In this document: positions 53,199 through 62,851 of the stretch, in pieces
Layout of the letters: every line of letters starts with the position of its first letter
How positions within the stretch are numbered: position 1 is the stretch's first letter
NCBI RefSeq assembly: GCF_024741795.1
Contig: NZ_CP102950.1
Location: 2,542,001-2,606,000 of the forward strand
Source: Arthrobacter sp. CJ23
GTDB lineage: Bacteria > Actinomycetota > Actinomycetes > Actinomycetales > Micrococcaceae
Direction of reading: 5' to 3'
Length of the DNA: 64,000 bases
Program-made: the position numbers and the translations under genes
Notes under the pieces: generated by a model
The model's input: only the letters and a program-made list of their open reading frames with translations
Databases searched by the model: none
What the model was told of the DNA's origin: nothing

Positions 53199-54275
53199 TT
53201 ATCGGCCGGTGTCGGCTGTTTCGGCGTCCGTTTCTTCTTCCCCGAAGAGAGCCAGCGCCTCCTGGCCGAAAACGCCGGCCGGCACGGCATAGCCGAGGTG
53301 CGTCCAAGCCGGGGCCATGGCAATCCGCCCCCGCGGGGTCCGGCCAAGGAGCCCTTCCCGGACAAGGTAGGGCTCGGCGACGGTTTCCACCGTTTCGGGC
53401 TCCTCGCCGACGGCGATCGCCAGGGTGGACAGGCCCACGGGCCCACCGTTGAACTTGGTGATCAGTGCTTCCAGGACGGAGCGGTCCAGTCGGTCAAGTC
53501 CCCGTTTGTCGACCTCGTACATGTCCAGCGCTGCGGACGCCGAATGGGCGTCGATCTGCTCTATGCCATGCACCAGCGCCCAGTCCCGGACGCGCCGCAG
53601 CAGGCGGTTCGCGATGCGGGGCGTCCCCCTGGAGCGGCCCGCAATTTCGCTGAACCCCGCAGAGTTGACCTTCAGGTCCAGCAGGCCTGCCGATCGACGG
53701 AGCACCAGCTCCAGTTCCGCGACGGAATAGAACTCGAGGTGGCCGGTGAACCCGAAGCGGTCGCGCAGCGGACCGGGAAGGAGCCCCGCCCGGGTGGTGG
53801 CCCCAACCAGGGTAAACGGGGGAAGTTCCAGCGGGATGGCGGTGGCGCCGGCGCCCTTGCCCACCACGATGTCCACACGGAAGTCTTCCATGGCCATGTA
53901 GAGCATTTCCTCGGCGGGCCGGGACATCCGGTGGATCTCGTCCAGGAAGAGCACCTCCCCCTCCGAAAGCGAGGACAGGATGGCGGCCAGGTCACCGGCA
54001 TGCTGGATGGCCGGGCCGCTGCTGATGCGCAGCGGCGCATTCATTTCGGAGGCAACGATCATGGCGAGCGTGGTCTTGCCCAGGCCCGGAGGCCCGGAAA
54101 ACAGCACGTGGTCCGCGCTGCGCCCGCGCATGCGTGATGCCTCGAGAACCAGGGAGAGCTGCTTGCGGACGCGGTGCTGGCCCACGAAGTCGTGCAGGTT
54201 CTTGGGCCGCAGGGCCGCCTCGATGGCGCGCTCCTCCGGCTCTTCTCCCCCGGCGACAAGGGACGGCTCAGCCAC
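53199..54275 (-). CDS. ruvB: Holliday junction branch migration helicase RuvB
   Basis: RuvB is the AAA+ motor that drives branch migration with RuvA. The 358-residue protein has Walker [17 protein letters not shown], Walker [12 protein letters not shown], the family segment [20 protein letters not shown], sensor/arginine region and a C-terminal winged helix ([17 protein letters not shown]). ATG 54275 overlaps ruvA by eight bases. Confidence 0.98.
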   Translation of the reverse strand: MAEPSLVAGGEEPEERAIEAALRPKNLHDFVGQHRVRKQLSLVLEASRMRGRSADHVLFSGPPGLGKTTLAMIVASEMNAPLRISSGPAIQHAGDLAAILSSLSEGEVLFLDEIHRMSRPAEEMLYMAMEDFRVDIVVGKGAGATAIPLELPPFTLVGATTRAGLLPGPLRDRFGFTGHLEFYSVAELELVLRRSAGLLDLKVNSAGFSEIAGRSRGTPRIANRLLRRVRDWALVHGIEQIDAHSASAALDMYEVDKRGLDRLDRSVLEALITKFNGGPVGLSTLAIAVGEEPETVETVAEPYLVREGLLGRTPRGRIAMAPAWTHLGYAVPAGVFGQEALALFGEEETDAETADTGR

Positions 54276-54918
54276 GGCTGCCTACCCGGTTCCCTGCGCG
54301 GGCACCGTCCTGGCCCAGCCAGCGGAGGGTGGCACGCAGGATCTGGGCAACATTGCCCTCCTCGGCCAGCCCGGGGGAATCCGTCAGCGCCTTGTCGATG
54401 CTGCCGGTGGCATCCTTCTCGGACCAGCCCAGGCTGGTCATTGCGGCGACCACCTGCGGTTTCCAGACCGTCTCGGCAGAGGGCGCCGGAGTAGAGGAGG
54501 TGACGGTTCCCGTGCCGTGCGGCACGAGCTTGCCGGCGAGTTCGAGCACGATGCGGCCCGCCACCTTGGGGCCGATGCCCGGAACCTTGGTGAAGGTCTT
54601 GCTGTCACCGGTGTGGGCGGCCACACGGATGGCTTCGGGTTCGTGGACGGCCAGCACGGCAAGTGCCAGGCGCGGCCCCACCCCGCTCACACTGAGCAGG
54701 ACATCGAAAACTTCACGTTCGTCGTCGTCGGCAAAGCCGAAAAGGGTCAGCGAGTCTTCCCGGACGATCAGGGAGGTGAAGAGCTTCGCCTCCTCGCCAA
54801 GTTTCAGGTGGCCCAGGGTCTGCGGCGTCGCGAAGACGCTCATTCCGGCGCCGTTGAGGTCGATGACAGCCGTTGAAAGACCGACGTGCGCCACGGTTCC
54901 GCGGAGAAAACTGATCAA
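54268..54918 (-). CDS. ruvA: Holliday junction branch migration protein RuvA
   Basis: RuvA binds the Holliday junction and loads RuvB. The 216-residue protein shows the N-terminal OB domain ([20 protein letters not shown]), the HhH domain II with [15 protein letters not shown] and [16 protein letters not shown], and the mobile domain III ([13 protein letters not shown]). TTG 54918 was chosen because AGGAG lies seven bases upstream and it gives the conserved start. Confidence 0.96.
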   Translation of the reverse strand: MISFLRGTVAHVGLSTAVIDLNGAGMSVFATPQTLGHLKLGEEAKLFTSLIVREDSLTLFGFADDDEREVFDVLLSVSGVGPRLALAVLAVHEPEAIRVAAHTGDSKTFTKVPGIGPKVAGRIVLELAGKLVPHGTGTVTSSTPAPSAETVWKPQVVAAMTSLGWSEKDATGSIDKALTDSPGLAEEGNVAQILRATLRWLGQDGARAGNRVGSRG

Positions 54919-55020
54919 GACCCGGCTCCTGAAGTACCGTCCGTCCCCCGGCAAACAGGAAGCAGCAGGGGCGGACTATCCGAACATATCTACGAACAGA
55001 GTAGCAAGAGCGCGGAAGCT

Positions 55021-55599
55021 TCAGCGTCCACGGCGCGCCTTCGCCTCTGCTTCGGCCCAGGCCCGTTGCGCCGGGGTCAGGGAGTCCTTGCCGTTGCCGG
55101 TTGCGGACGCGGCGGCACCGCTGCCGGCACGCCAGGCATGGGTCAAGGCCAGGGCGAGGGCGTCTGCGGCGTCGGCGGGCTTGGGTGGGGCATCGAGGCG
55201 CAGGATCTTGGTGACCAGTTTGGTCACGGCATCCTTGTTGGCCGATCCGCTGCCGGTCACGGCCGCCTTGACTTCCGACGGCGTGTGCAGCGCCACCGGG
55301 ATGCCGCGGCGCGCTGCCGCCGCGATGACCACGCCGGAGGCCTGGGCCACGCCCATGACGGTGCTGACGTTCATCTGCGAGAAGACGCGTTCGACGGCGA
55401 CGACGTCCGGTTTGTGGCGCTCCAGCCATTCATCGATGGTCTCGGCAATGACCAGAAGACGCTTGTCCAGGGTCTGCTCGGGCGAGGTGCCCACCACGCC
55501 CACGGCAACCATGGTGGCGCGGCGGTTCCGCTCAACGTCCACCACACCGATGCCGCAACGGGTGAGGCCCGGATCGACTCCCAATACGCGAAGAGTCAA
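55021..55599 (-). CDS. ruvC: Holliday junction resolvase RuvC
   Basis: RuvC cleaves Holliday junctions. The 192-residue RNase H-fold nuclease has [15 protein letters not shown] with the first catalytic aspartate, [20 protein letters not shown] with the glutamate and [12 protein letters not shown] with the last acidic residue. The C-terminus extends about 25 residues. TTG 55599 has AGGGAGG seven bases upstream. Confidence 0.97.
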   Translation of the reverse strand: MTLRVLGVDPGLTRCGIGVVDVERNRRATMVAVGVVGTSPEQTLDKRLLVIAETIDEWLERHKPDVVAVERVFSQMNVSTVMGVAQASGVVIAAAARRGIPVALHTPSEVKAAVTGSGSANKDAVTKLVTKILRLDAPPKPADAADALALALTHAWRAGSGAAASATGNGKDSLTPAQRAWAEAEAKARRGR

Positions 55600-55635
55600 G
55601 TCCGGGCCTCCCTGTAAGTTGCCAAAATGAGCGTG

Positions 55636-56391
55636 CTACTCGGCTTCGAGCGCAGCCTGGACTTCCTCGCTCATGTCCGCGTTGGTGTACACGTTCTGGA
55701 CGTCGTCGAGGTCTTCGAGGGCGTCCACGAGCTTCATGAACTTCTTGGCGCCCTCAAGGTCAAGCGGCACCTGCATCGAGGGCACGAATTCGGCTTCGTC
55801 GGACTCGTAGTCGATGCCGGCTTCCTTGAGCGCGTCGCGGATCGCCTGCAGGTCCTGGGGCTCCGAGTGGATTTCCCAGTTCTCGCCGCTGTCCTTGACT
55901 TCCTCCGCGCCTGCGTCCAGCACGGCCATCAGGACGTCGTCCTCGCTCAGGCCGTTCTTGGGCAGGTTCACGACGCCCTTGCGGGCGAACAGGTAGCTGA
56001 CGGAACCCGGGTCGGCGATGGTGCCGCCGTTGCGGGAGATGGCGAGCCGCACTTCCGAGGCCGCACGGTTCTTGTTGTCCGTGAGGCACTCGATCAGCAG
56101 CGCGGAACCCTGGGGTCCGCGGGCTTCGTACATGATCTCGGTGTAGTCCACCACTTCGCCGGTGAGGCCGGCGCCGCGCTTGATGGCGCGGTCGATGTTG
56201 TCGGCGGGCACCGAGGTCTTCTTGGCCTTGGTGACGGCCAGTTCGAGGCTCGGGTTACCGGCGAGGTCCGGCCCGCCCATGCGTGCCGCGACTTCGATGT
56301 TCTTGATCAGCTTGGCGAACGACTTGGCCCGTCGACTGTCGAGGATGGCCTTCTTGTGTTTGGTCGTCGCCCATTTGGAGTGGCCTGACAT
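55636..56391 (-). CDS. YebC/PmpR family transcriptional/translation factor
   Basis: A 251-residue YebC-family protein starting [15 protein letters not shown], the family signature, with [14 protein letters not shown] and the acidic central domain ([19 protein letters not shown]). YebC proteins were first described as transcriptional regulators; recent work links relatives to translation of proline-rich stretches. It lies between pdxT (3-base gap) and ruvC, the usual order. The ATG has GAGGAG about eleven bases upstream. Confidence 0.95.
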   Translation of the reverse strand: MSGHSKWATTKHKKAILDSRRAKSFAKLIKNIEVAARMGGPDLAGNPSLELAVTKAKKTSVPADNIDRAIKRGAGLTGEVVDYTEIMYEARGPQGSALLIECLTDNKNRAASEVRLAISRNGGTIADPGSVSYLFARKGVVNLPKNGLSEDDVLMAVLDAGAEEVKDSGENWEIHSEPQDLQAIRDALKEAGIDYESDEAEFVPSMQVPLDLEGAKKFMKLVDALEDLDDVQNVYTNADMSEEVQAALEAE

Positions 56392-56394
56392 GCT

Positions 56395-57096
56395 TTACGC
56401 TTCTCCTCTGATCATTCGAATAAAGAGTTCATGCACGCGCTTCTCGCCCGTCACTTCCGGGTGGAAGGAGGTGGCCAGCAGCTGGCCTGAACGCACTGCA
56501 ACAATTCTAGCCAACCCGTGCAACGTGGCCGTATGGCTGGCGTGGTCCGGGTCCACCTGGGCCAGGATTTCCACGCCGGGGCCAACGCGCTCAACCCAGG
56601 GGCCGCGGATGAACACGGCGTGAACAGGGTCCACACCGTTCTCGCCCGCGCTGAAGTCAAGGCCCTTGAAGTCCAGGTCCGTTTCGAAGGACTCGCGCTG
56701 GCGGCCGAAGGCATTGCGGCGGACGGTGATGTCCAGGCCGCCGAAGGTCTGCTGGGGGTTGCCGGCCAGGTCCTTGGCCGGGTCCGCGATATCGTCGGCC
56801 AGCAGGATCATGCCAGCGCAGGAGCCGTACACGGGCAGGCCGTCGGCGATGCGCTTGCGGATCGGGTCGGCGAGTTCAAAGATGCGGGACAGCTTGTCGA
56901 TCGTGGTGGATTCGCCACCGGGAATAATGAGGCCGTCGACGTCGTCGAGCTCGGCCGGGCGGCGGATGCCCACACCGGTGGCGCCCGCGTCCTCCACGGC
57001 GTGAAGGTGCTCGCGGAAGTCGCCTTGCAGCGCCAGGACGCCGATCCGCAGGCCTGCACCCACGCGCGAAGACGCGTTGGAAAGGGGGTTGGTCAT
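56395..57096 (-). CDS. pdxT: Pyridoxal 5'-phosphate synthase glutaminase subunit PdxT
   Basis: PdxT supplies ammonia from glutamine to PdxS for PLP synthesis. The 233-residue class I glutaminase-like protein has [24 protein letters not shown], the nucleophile cysteine in [13 protein letters not shown] and the His-Glu in [11 protein letters not shown] 57096 was chosen: TATGAT lies six bases upstream with no ribosome binding site, so a longer reading is rejected. pdxS is 5.8 kb away. It probably heads the pdxT-yebC-ruvCAB unit. Confidence 0.95.
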   Translation of the reverse strand: MTNPLSNASSRVGAGLRIGVLALQGDFREHLHAVEDAGATGVGIRRPAELDDVDGLIIPGGESTTIDKLSRIFELADPIRKRIADGLPVYGSCAGMILLADDIADPAKDLAGNPQQTFGGLDITVRRNAFGRQRESFETDLDFKGLDFSAGENGVDPVHAVFIRGPWVERVGPGVEILAQVDPDHASHTATLHGLARIVAVRSGQLLATSFHPEVTGEKRVHELFIRMIRGEA

Positions 57097-57102
57097 TCGA
57101 CC

Positions 57103-57108
57103 ATCATA
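57103..57108 (-). promoter_or_regulatory. -10 element, leaderless promoter of pdxT
   Basis: TATGAT on the minus strand ends six bases before ATG 57096. It drives pdxT away from murT across a 101-base gap. Confidence 0.6.
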
Positions 57109-57184
57109 ATGCGCCCGCCGCTGCCGGCGTGCGCACGCGGGCCCGGGAGCAGCCTCCGGGCCAGGTTCCATGCCTCAACTGGGA

Positions 57185-57190
57185 TATATT
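57185..57190 (+). promoter_or_regulatory. -10 element, leaderless promoter of murT
   Basis: TATATT ends seven bases before ATG 57198. No ribosome binding site precedes the ATG. Confidence 0.6.
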
Positions 57191-57197
57191 ACAGAAC

Positions 57198-58514
57198 ATG
57201 TTTTCCTTCAGCGTTCCGCTCGGCAAGCTGGTCCGTGCACTGTCCAGGCTCCGCGGTGGAGGCTCGGCGTTGCCCGGCCTGGTGGTCGAAAAAATCGATC
57301 CCCGTTTCATGCAGCGCACGCTTGCCACGCTCCCGCACGGCGTAGCCGTGGTCAGCGGCACCAACGGCAAGACGACCACCACCAAGATGGTAGTGGAGCT
57401 GCTCGAGAGCCAGGGGCTGAAGGTCTTCACCAACCGCACCGGCAGCAACTTCACCCGCGGTGTTGCCGCCTCCCTGCTGGGCGAGGTGGACTGGCGCGGC
57501 CAGCTGGATGCCGACGTCGCCGTGCTGGAACTGGACGAGGCGCACGCGGTGCACTTCGTCAACCAGGTGCCTCCGCGCTTCAGCCTGCTGCTCAACGTCC
57601 TGCGCGACCAGCTGGACCGCTTCGGCGAGATCGACAAGACCGCCCAGCTCCTGCAGCACATCGCCGCCAAGACCACCGGCACCGTTGTCCTTAACCGCGA
57701 GGACCCCCGGGTGGCCCGGATTGCGGCCACCGTAAGCGGAACCGAAGTCCTCTACTTCGGCCTGGACGAGTCGCTCCGGAGCACCTTCCCCAACGACGAC
57801 GACATGCGTGCCGCGCCGCACGCCGCCACGGCCCACGGGGCCGCTACAGCTCACGGAAGCGCCACCGCCGCTGCCGTTCCCGCCGCCCCGGAGGCCGACG
57901 TCGTGCTCCGCCGGGTGGGTGCCGAAGACGCCGATTTCGAGTTCGACGGTGCAACCATCACCACGCACATGAAGCTGCGCGGCGTGTACAACATCTTCAA
58001 CGCGGCCGCCGCGCTGGCCCTCGCACGAGCCATCGCCGGCAGCACGGATGCCACCACGCTGGTCAAGGCGCTTTCCGAGGTGGCCCCGGCGTTCGGCCGC
58101 GGCGAGAGCCTGACCGTGGACGGCCTGCCACTCGAGCTGGTGCTGGTCAAGAACCCGAGCGGCTTCCGCCTGGGCCTGAAATCCTTCCCGGCCAAGGGCT
58201 ACGCCTCCATGATCGCCATCAACGACAACTACGCCGACGGCCGGGACATGTCCTGGCTGTGGGACGTGGAGTTCGACTCCCTGCAGGAAGAAGGCGTGGA
58301 GGTCCTCACCGGGGTGCGCGCCTACGACATGGCACTGCGCCTGCAGTACGACGATGTGCGGATCGGCGCCGTGGACACCGACATTCCGGCGGCACTGGCA
58401 GCGTTCATCCAGGGCTCGCAGGGCAAACCCAAGCGCATTTTCTGCACCTACACGTCCATGCTGGCCATCCGCCGCGAACTCGCCAAAATCACCACAGTGG
58501 AGGTGGTCTCATGA
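57198..58514 (+). CDS. murT: Lipid II isoglutaminyl synthase, Mur-ligase-like subunit MurT
   Basis: MurT with GatD amidates the alpha-carboxyl of D-Glu in lipid II. The 438-residue protein has the Mur ligase ATP site VVSGTNGKTTTTKM (near residue 51), NVLRDQLDRFGEI, GVYNIFNAAAALA and the C-terminal DUF1727 domain with the catalytic aspartate in NDNYADGRDMSW. The central zinc-ribbon cysteines of Streptococcus and Staphylococcus MurT are absent: the only cysteine is in IFCTYTS, and an Ala/His-rich loop (about 200-233) fills the region. Start set by TATATT. Four-base overlap with gatD. Confidence 0.94.
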   Translation: MFSFSVPLGKLVRALSRLRGGGSALPGLVVEKIDPRFMQRTLATLPHGVAVVSGTNGKTTTTKMVVELLESQGLKVFTNRTGSNFTRGVAASLLGEVDWRGQLDADVAVLELDEAHAVHFVNQVPPRFSLLLNVLRDQLDRFGEIDKTAQLLQHIAAKTTGTVVLNREDPRVARIAATVSGTEVLYFGLDESLRSTFPNDDDMRAAPHAATAHGAATAHGSATAAAVPAAPEADVVLRRVGAEDADFEFDGATITTHMKLRGVYNIFNAAAALALARAIAGSTDATTLVKALSEVAPAFGRGESLTVDGLPLELVLVKNPSGFRLGLKSFPAKGYASMIAINDNYADGRDMSWLWDVEFDSLQEEGVEVLTGVRAYDMALRLQYDDVRIGAVDTDIPAALAAFIQGSQGKPKRIFCTYTSMLAIRRELAKITTVEVVS

Positions 58515-59281
58515 CCACGGCAGACGACACCACAGCACAGCCCGGCAGCCCTGCACAGCCAGGCAAGGGCACCATCCGCGTGCTGCAGCTGTACCCGCGT
58601 GAAATGAACATCTACGGCGACTGGGGCAACGCCCTGGTCCTGCAGCAGCGGCTCCGCTGGCACGGCTACACCCCGGAGCTGTCCGAATACAACGTGGGCG
58701 ACGAGTTCCCGGAGGACGTGGACATCATCGTGGGCGGCGGCGGCCAGGACAGCGGACAGCTGCTGATCCAGGACGATCTGCAGTCCCGCGGCGAAACCCT
58801 GCAGCAGCTGGCATCCGACGGCACGCCCATGCTGGTCATCTGCGGCCTCTACCAGCTGTTCGGCAAGTTTTTCAAGACCAGCGCCGGTCCGGTCATCCCG
58901 GGCATCGGCATCCTGGATGTCGAAACCAACGGCACGGACGAGCGCCTGATCGGGAACGTCACGCTCAACTCCCCCGAGTTCGGCGAAGTTCTGGGGTACG
59001 AAAACCACAGCGGACAGACCACCCTGGGCCCCGGCGTCGAACCTTTGGGCACGGTGTCCAAGGGTGCCGGAAACAACAGCAAGGACGGGCACGAGGGCGC
59101 CCGCTACCGCAACGTCGTGGCCAGCTACCTGCACGGCTCGCTCCTGCCGAAGAACCCTGCGATTGCCGACTTTCTGATCCGGACCGCCGTCGAACGCAAG
59201 TACGGAACCTTCGTTCCCGGAACGCCCGACGACGGCTACGCCCGCCTCGCGCGCGAACACGCGGCCCGCCGCCCGCGCTGA
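58511..59281 (+). CDS. gatD: Lipid II isoglutaminyl synthase, glutaminase subunit GatD
   Basis: GatD releases ammonia from glutamine for MurT. The 256-residue class I-like glutaminase has VLQLYPREMNIYGDWGNALV, VGGGGQDSGQLLIQ, the nucleophile Cys111 in LVICGLYQLFG and His208 in SYLHGSLLPKNP. ATG 58511 overlaps murT by four bases (ATGA). The N-terminal 20 residues are a poorly conserved tail. Confidence 0.95.
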   Translation: MTTADDTTAQPGSPAQPGKGTIRVLQLYPREMNIYGDWGNALVLQQRLRWHGYTPELSEYNVGDEFPEDVDIIVGGGGQDSGQLLIQDDLQSRGETLQQLASDGTPMLVICGLYQLFGKFFKTSAGPVIPGIGILDVETNGTDERLIGNVTLNSPEFGEVLGYENHSGQTTLGPGVEPLGTVSKGAGNNSKDGHEGARYRNVVASYLHGSLLPKNPAIADFLIRTAVERKYGTFVPGTPDDGYARLAREHAARRPR

Positions 59282-59302
59282 GGCTTCGGGCTCACGGCCC
59301 TG

Positions 59303-60553
59303 CTATTTCTCCTTGGTGATGAGGAGTTCGTGGGCTCCGGCCGTGGCCGCCCCCATGGATTCGACCACCGTCTTGGTCCGCAGATGGGTTTCGGCGTCGG
59401 CCGCCGGTGTGGCACAGACCCCCTGCGGGGCATCACTGGCCACCGAGCACCAGCGGTAGGGGCCGCGGACGATGACCGACGGCGCCCAGGCCAGGTCCGA
59501 GGCCTTCCAGACCCCCGCGGCGTCCTGGCCGAACTGGGCACGTACCAGCAGGCCCTCGTTGTTGACCACGTACCAGGGTGAGAGTTCGGTGACGCCGTTG
59601 CCGAGGCCGTACACAATCCAGGTGCCCTTGTAGTTCTCGATGGGCAGCACGGAATGCGTGTGGTGGCCGTAGACCATGGTGAACTGGCCGCTGTCCACGA
59701 GTGTGTGGGCCACGTCCTGCTGCTGTGCGTTGGCCTCGCTGGCGTACTCATCGCCGGCATGCATGACGCCCAGCACGATGTCCGCGCCCAGCGCCCGGGC
59801 CTGCACGGCCTTGGCGATCATCGCTGCGGGATCCAGTTCATCCACCTGCCAGGGGAATTCCGGGATCTGGCCGTTGTGGCCGTAGGTTCCGGCGATCACG
59901 GCAATGGTGGCGGCCTCGGTCTTGAGCAGCAGGACGCCCTTGGACTCGGCCTCCGTGCGGTAGGAGCCCGTGTGCTTGAGCCCGGCGGCATCCAGGGCAT
60001 CCAGTGTGCGCAGAAGGCCGTCCGTGCCCCGGTCGATGGTGTGGTTGCTCGAGGTGGTGCAGGCCTGGTAGCCGACGTCCTTCGAGGCCGCGATGATCTG
60101 TGGCGGCACATTGAACGAGGGGTAGGCGGAGAACGGGCCCTCAGGCCCGGCAACGGGCGTTTCCTGGTGGCAGATGCCGAGGTCGCTGTTGCGGATGTAG
60201 CGGCGCTGCCCTTCCAGGAGCGGCACGAAGGTGTAGCCGGGCTGCCCGGCTGCCGCCGCGTCCTCCCGGGCCTGCTGCCACAGCTGCGTGTGCACCAGCA
60301 TGTCGCCGGTGACGGTAATGGACGTGCAGCGCAGCTCCGGGCACGCCGGACCCTTGCCGGGCGTCGGCGTGGGCGCCGGCGTGGGCGTGGGGGTTTCGGT
60401 CACCGGGGTGGCGGCCGGGCTGGAGGACTTGTCGGCACTGGATTCCGCCACCACCCCGCAGGACGCCAAGGACGCCGCCAAGGCCAGGGCGGCCAGTGCC
60501 GCCGCGGTGCGTGACGCTGTCGTTCGCCGGTGGAAAGTCAAAGGGGGCCGCAT
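59303..60553 (-). CDS. CapA-family lipoprotein (metallophosphatase-like)
   Basis: A 416-residue exported protein. The signal peptide ends with lipobox LASC (Cys32), followed by a Thr/Pro-rich linker, then a CapA/PgsA domain (ITVTGDMLVHTQLW, TTSSNHTIDRGTDGLLRTLDAL, VLGVMHAGDEYASEA, VYGHHTHSVLPIE) with the metal-binding Asp/His residues of the metallophosphatase fold. CapA relatives take part in poly-gamma-glutamate capsule assembly; here no capBC is adjacent, so that role is not supported. ATG 60553 chosen: TAGGAT lies seven bases upstream. It converges with gatD. Confidence 0.87.
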   Translation of the reverse strand: MRPPLTFHRRTTASRTAAALAALALAASLASCGVVAESSADKSSSPAATPVTETPTPTPAPTPTPGKGPACPELRCTSITVTGDMLVHTQLWQQAREDAAAAGQPGYTFVPLLEGQRRYIRNSDLGICHQETPVAGPEGPFSAYPSFNVPPQIIAASKDVGYQACTTSSNHTIDRGTDGLLRTLDALDAAGLKHTGSYRTEAESKGVLLLKTEAATIAVIAGTYGHNGQIPEFPWQVDELDPAAMIAKAVQARALGADIVLGVMHAGDEYASEANAQQQDVAHTLVDSGQFTMVYGHHTHSVLPIENYKGTWIVYGLGNGVTELSPWYVVNNEGLLVRAQFGQDAAGVWKASDLAWAPSVIVRGPYRWCSVASDAPQGVCATPAADAETHLRTKTVVESMGAATAGAHELLITKEK

Positions 60554-60560
60554 GCCCGCC

Positions 60561-60566
60561 ATCCTA
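60561..60566 (-). promoter_or_regulatory. -10 element, leaderless promoter of capA-like gene
   Basis: TAGGAT on the minus strand ends seven bases before ATG 60553, and no ribosome binding site is present. Confidence 0.55.
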
Positions 60567-60635
60567 CGGCGGCACCCGGACATTTTTTCGCGCGCCACCG
60601 TTGAGCGCCGCATTCTTACGTGAAAGAGTCACTTC

Positions 60636-62648
60636 ATGACCAATCCTCTCCTGAGTCCCAGTCCCCTGCCGTTCGGGCTACCCCTCTTCGCCGGAATCGA
60701 AGACGCCCACTTCGCCGAGGCGGTGGACGCCGGGCTCGCCGAGCACCTTGCAGAAATCCAGGCCATCACCGAACAGTCCGAAGCCGCCACCTTTGAGAAC
60801 ACCGCCGTGGCCATGGAACGGGCAGGGCGGCTGCTCGAACGCGCGGCGGCCTCGTTCTTCACACTGGTCTCTGCGGACGCCACGGACACCATCAGGGAAC
60901 TAGAGACCAGGCTCTCGCCGAAGTTCTCGGCGCACCAGGATGCCGTGTACATGAACAGGGCACTGTTCGAGCGTTTCGCAGCGATCGACGTCACGGGGCT
61001 GGACAGCGAATCAACGCGCCTGGTAGAGGAGTACCTCAAGGAGTTCCGCCAGTCCGGCATCCAACTGGACGACGCCGGCCAGGAGCGGCTCAAGGGCATC
61101 AATGCCGAGCTCTCCCGGCTGGGCACAGAGTTCGGCCAGCGGGTCAAGGAGGCGATGAAGTCCTCGGCCCTCCTGCTGGACGATGCCGCTGATCTGGCCG
61201 GGCTGCCCGCCGATGACATCGCCAGTTCCGCTGAGGCCGCCAGGACAGCGGGGCACGAGGGCAAGTACCTGCTCACCCTCATCCAGCCGAGCAATCAGCC
61301 GGCCATGTCCGCCCTGGAGAACCGTGACGTGCGCCGCCGCCTCCACGAAGCCTCGCTTGCCCGTGGCAGTGCCGGTGGCAGCCTGGACGTCCGCGAACTG
61401 GTCACGTCCATGGTCCGCCTGCGGGCTGAGAAAGCCACGCTCCTGGGCTTCGCCAACTACGCCGAACTCACCGTGGACCGCCAGACTGCCCCTGACTTCG
61501 AAGCCGTCCAGGCCATGATGGACCGCCTGGCACCGGCCGCCGTCCGGAACGCCGACGCGGAAGCCGCCGCCTTGGCGGAGACCGCCGGCCACCCTCTGGA
61601 AGCCTGGGACTGGGCGTACTACTCCGCCAAGGTCCGCCGCGAACGCTTCTCCGTGGACGAGCAGGCAATCCGGCCGTTCTTCAGCCTGGACAAGGTCCTG
61701 CATGACGGCGTGTTCTTCGCCGCGACGTCCCTGTACGGGATCACGTTCCACGAACGCGCGGACCTGGCCGGGTACCACCCCGACGTCCGTGTCTGGGAAG
61801 TGCGCAACGCCGACGGCTCGGAGCTCGGACTCTTCCTGGGCGACTACTACACACGCGAATCCAAGCGGGGTGGTGCGTGGATGAACTCGCTCGTGGAGCA
61901 GTCCTCCTTGCTGGGCACCAAGGCCGTGGTGATCAACAACCTCAACATTTCGAAGCCGCCCGCCGGTGAACCCACACTGCTGACTCTCGATGAGGTCCGG
62001 ACGCTCTTCCACGAGTTCGGGCACGCCCTGCACGGCCTGTTTTCCGATGTCAGGTACCCACGGTTCTCGGGCACGGCCGTGCCCCGGGACTTTGTCGAAT
62101 ACCCGTCCCAGGTCAACGAAATGTGGATCATGTGGCCGGAGGTCCTGGCCAACTATGCGCGGCACCACGCCACCGGCGAGCCGTTGCCGCAGGACATAGT
62201 GGACAAGCTGAACGAGTCCCGGCTGTGGGGCGAAGGCTTCGCCACCACCGAGTACCTGGGGGCCGCGCTCCTCGACCTCGCCTGGCATGTCCTGGAGGCC
62301 GGCGACGTGCCCACCGACGCGCTGGCCTTCGAGGCCAAGGCGCTTGCCGCGGCAGGCGTGGCCCACAGCCTCATCCCGCCCCGCTACCGCACCGGCTATT
62401 TCCAGCACATTTTCGCGGGCGCCGGCTACGCCGCCGGGTACTACTCCTACATCTGGAGCGAGGTCCTGGATGCCGACACCGTCGAGTGGTTCACCGAGAA
62501 CGGCGGGCTGAGCCGGGAGAACGGGGACCGTTTCCGTACGGAGCTCCTGTCCCGCGGCAACAGCCGCGACCCGCTGGAATCGTTCCGCACCTTCCGAGGC
62601 CGGGACGCCAGGCTGGAACCCCTCCTGAAGCGCCGCGGCCTCGAATAA
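60636..62648 (+). CDS. M3 family metallopeptidase (oligopeptidase A / Dcp type)
   Basis: A 670-residue cytoplasmic zinc oligopeptidase. The catalytic HEXXH lies in TLFHEFGHALHGLFSDV (near residue 458), with the third ligand glutamate further on; NEMWIMWPEVLANYARH and the C-terminal RYRTGYFQHIFAGAGYAAGYY match the dipeptidyl-carboxypeptidase/oligopeptidase A branch. It trims peptides of about 5-15 residues (family knowledge). ATG 60636 has GAAAGAG seven bases upstream. Monocistronic, ended by a hairpin. Confidence 0.94.
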   Translation: MTNPLLSPSPLPFGLPLFAGIEDAHFAEAVDAGLAEHLAEIQAITEQSEAATFENTAVAMERAGRLLERAAASFFTLVSADATDTIRELETRLSPKFSAHQDAVYMNRALFERFAAIDVTGLDSESTRLVEEYLKEFRQSGIQLDDAGQERLKGINAELSRLGTEFGQRVKEAMKSSALLLDDAADLAGLPADDIASSAEAARTAGHEGKYLLTLIQPSNQPAMSALENRDVRRRLHEASLARGSAGGSLDVRELVTSMVRLRAEKATLLGFANYAELTVDRQTAPDFEAVQAMMDRLAPAAVRNADAEAAALAETAGHPLEAWDWAYYSAKVRRERFSVDEQAIRPFFSLDKVLHDGVFFAATSLYGITFHERADLAGYHPDVRVWEVRNADGSELGLFLGDYYTRESKRGGAWMNSLVEQSSLLGTKAVVINNLNISKPPAGEPTLLTLDEVRTLFHEFGHALHGLFSDVRYPRFSGTAVPRDFVEYPSQVNEMWIMWPEVLANYARHHATGEPLPQDIVDKLNESRLWGEGFATTEYLGAALLDLAWHVLEAGDVPTDALAFEAKALAAAGVAHSLIPPRYRTGYFQHIFAGAGYAAGYYSYIWSEVLDADTVEWFTENGGLSRENGDRFRTELLSRGNSRDPLESFRTFRGRDARLEPLLKRRGLE

Positions 62649-62663
62649 CTTCACCTTAAAGAA

Positions 62664-62706
62664 CGACGGCGGCGAGTCACCCAGCATAGGTGACTCGCCG
62701 CCGTCG
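62664..62706. terminator. Terminator hairpin after M3 peptidase gene
   Basis: CGACGGCGGCGAGTCACC pairs perfectly (18 bp) with GGTGACTCGCCGCCGTCG over a 7-base loop, 15 bases after the stop. The plus-strand side lacks a T-tract; the opposite side has a short one. Confidence 0.8.
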
Positions 62707-62761
62707 AGAACTGACCTCTAATGCGAAGGACGGTGTGATCCGGCAGCGTGCGTAAAAGGGG

Positions 62762-62805
62762 CCCCGCGCCCCGAGCAGCTACTTGGCTGCCAACGAAGCG
62801 CGGGG
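62762..62805. terminator. Hairpin after pdxS
   Basis: CCCCGCGC (62762-62769) pairs with GCGCGGGG (62798-62805); an inner CAGC/GCTG pair closes the loop. It lies downstream of the minus-strand pdxS stop. Followed by A/T on the minus side (TTTTACGC). Confidence 0.6.
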
Positions 62806-62851
62806 AATAGCACGCAGAGGATTGCCGCTGCCCGAGACCTAAGTGTGAGAC

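Noticed and set aside
59303..60553. Capsule (poly-gamma-glutamate) operon
   Set aside because: Only a CapA-like gene is present; no capB or capC partner is adjacent, so a capsule system is not supported.
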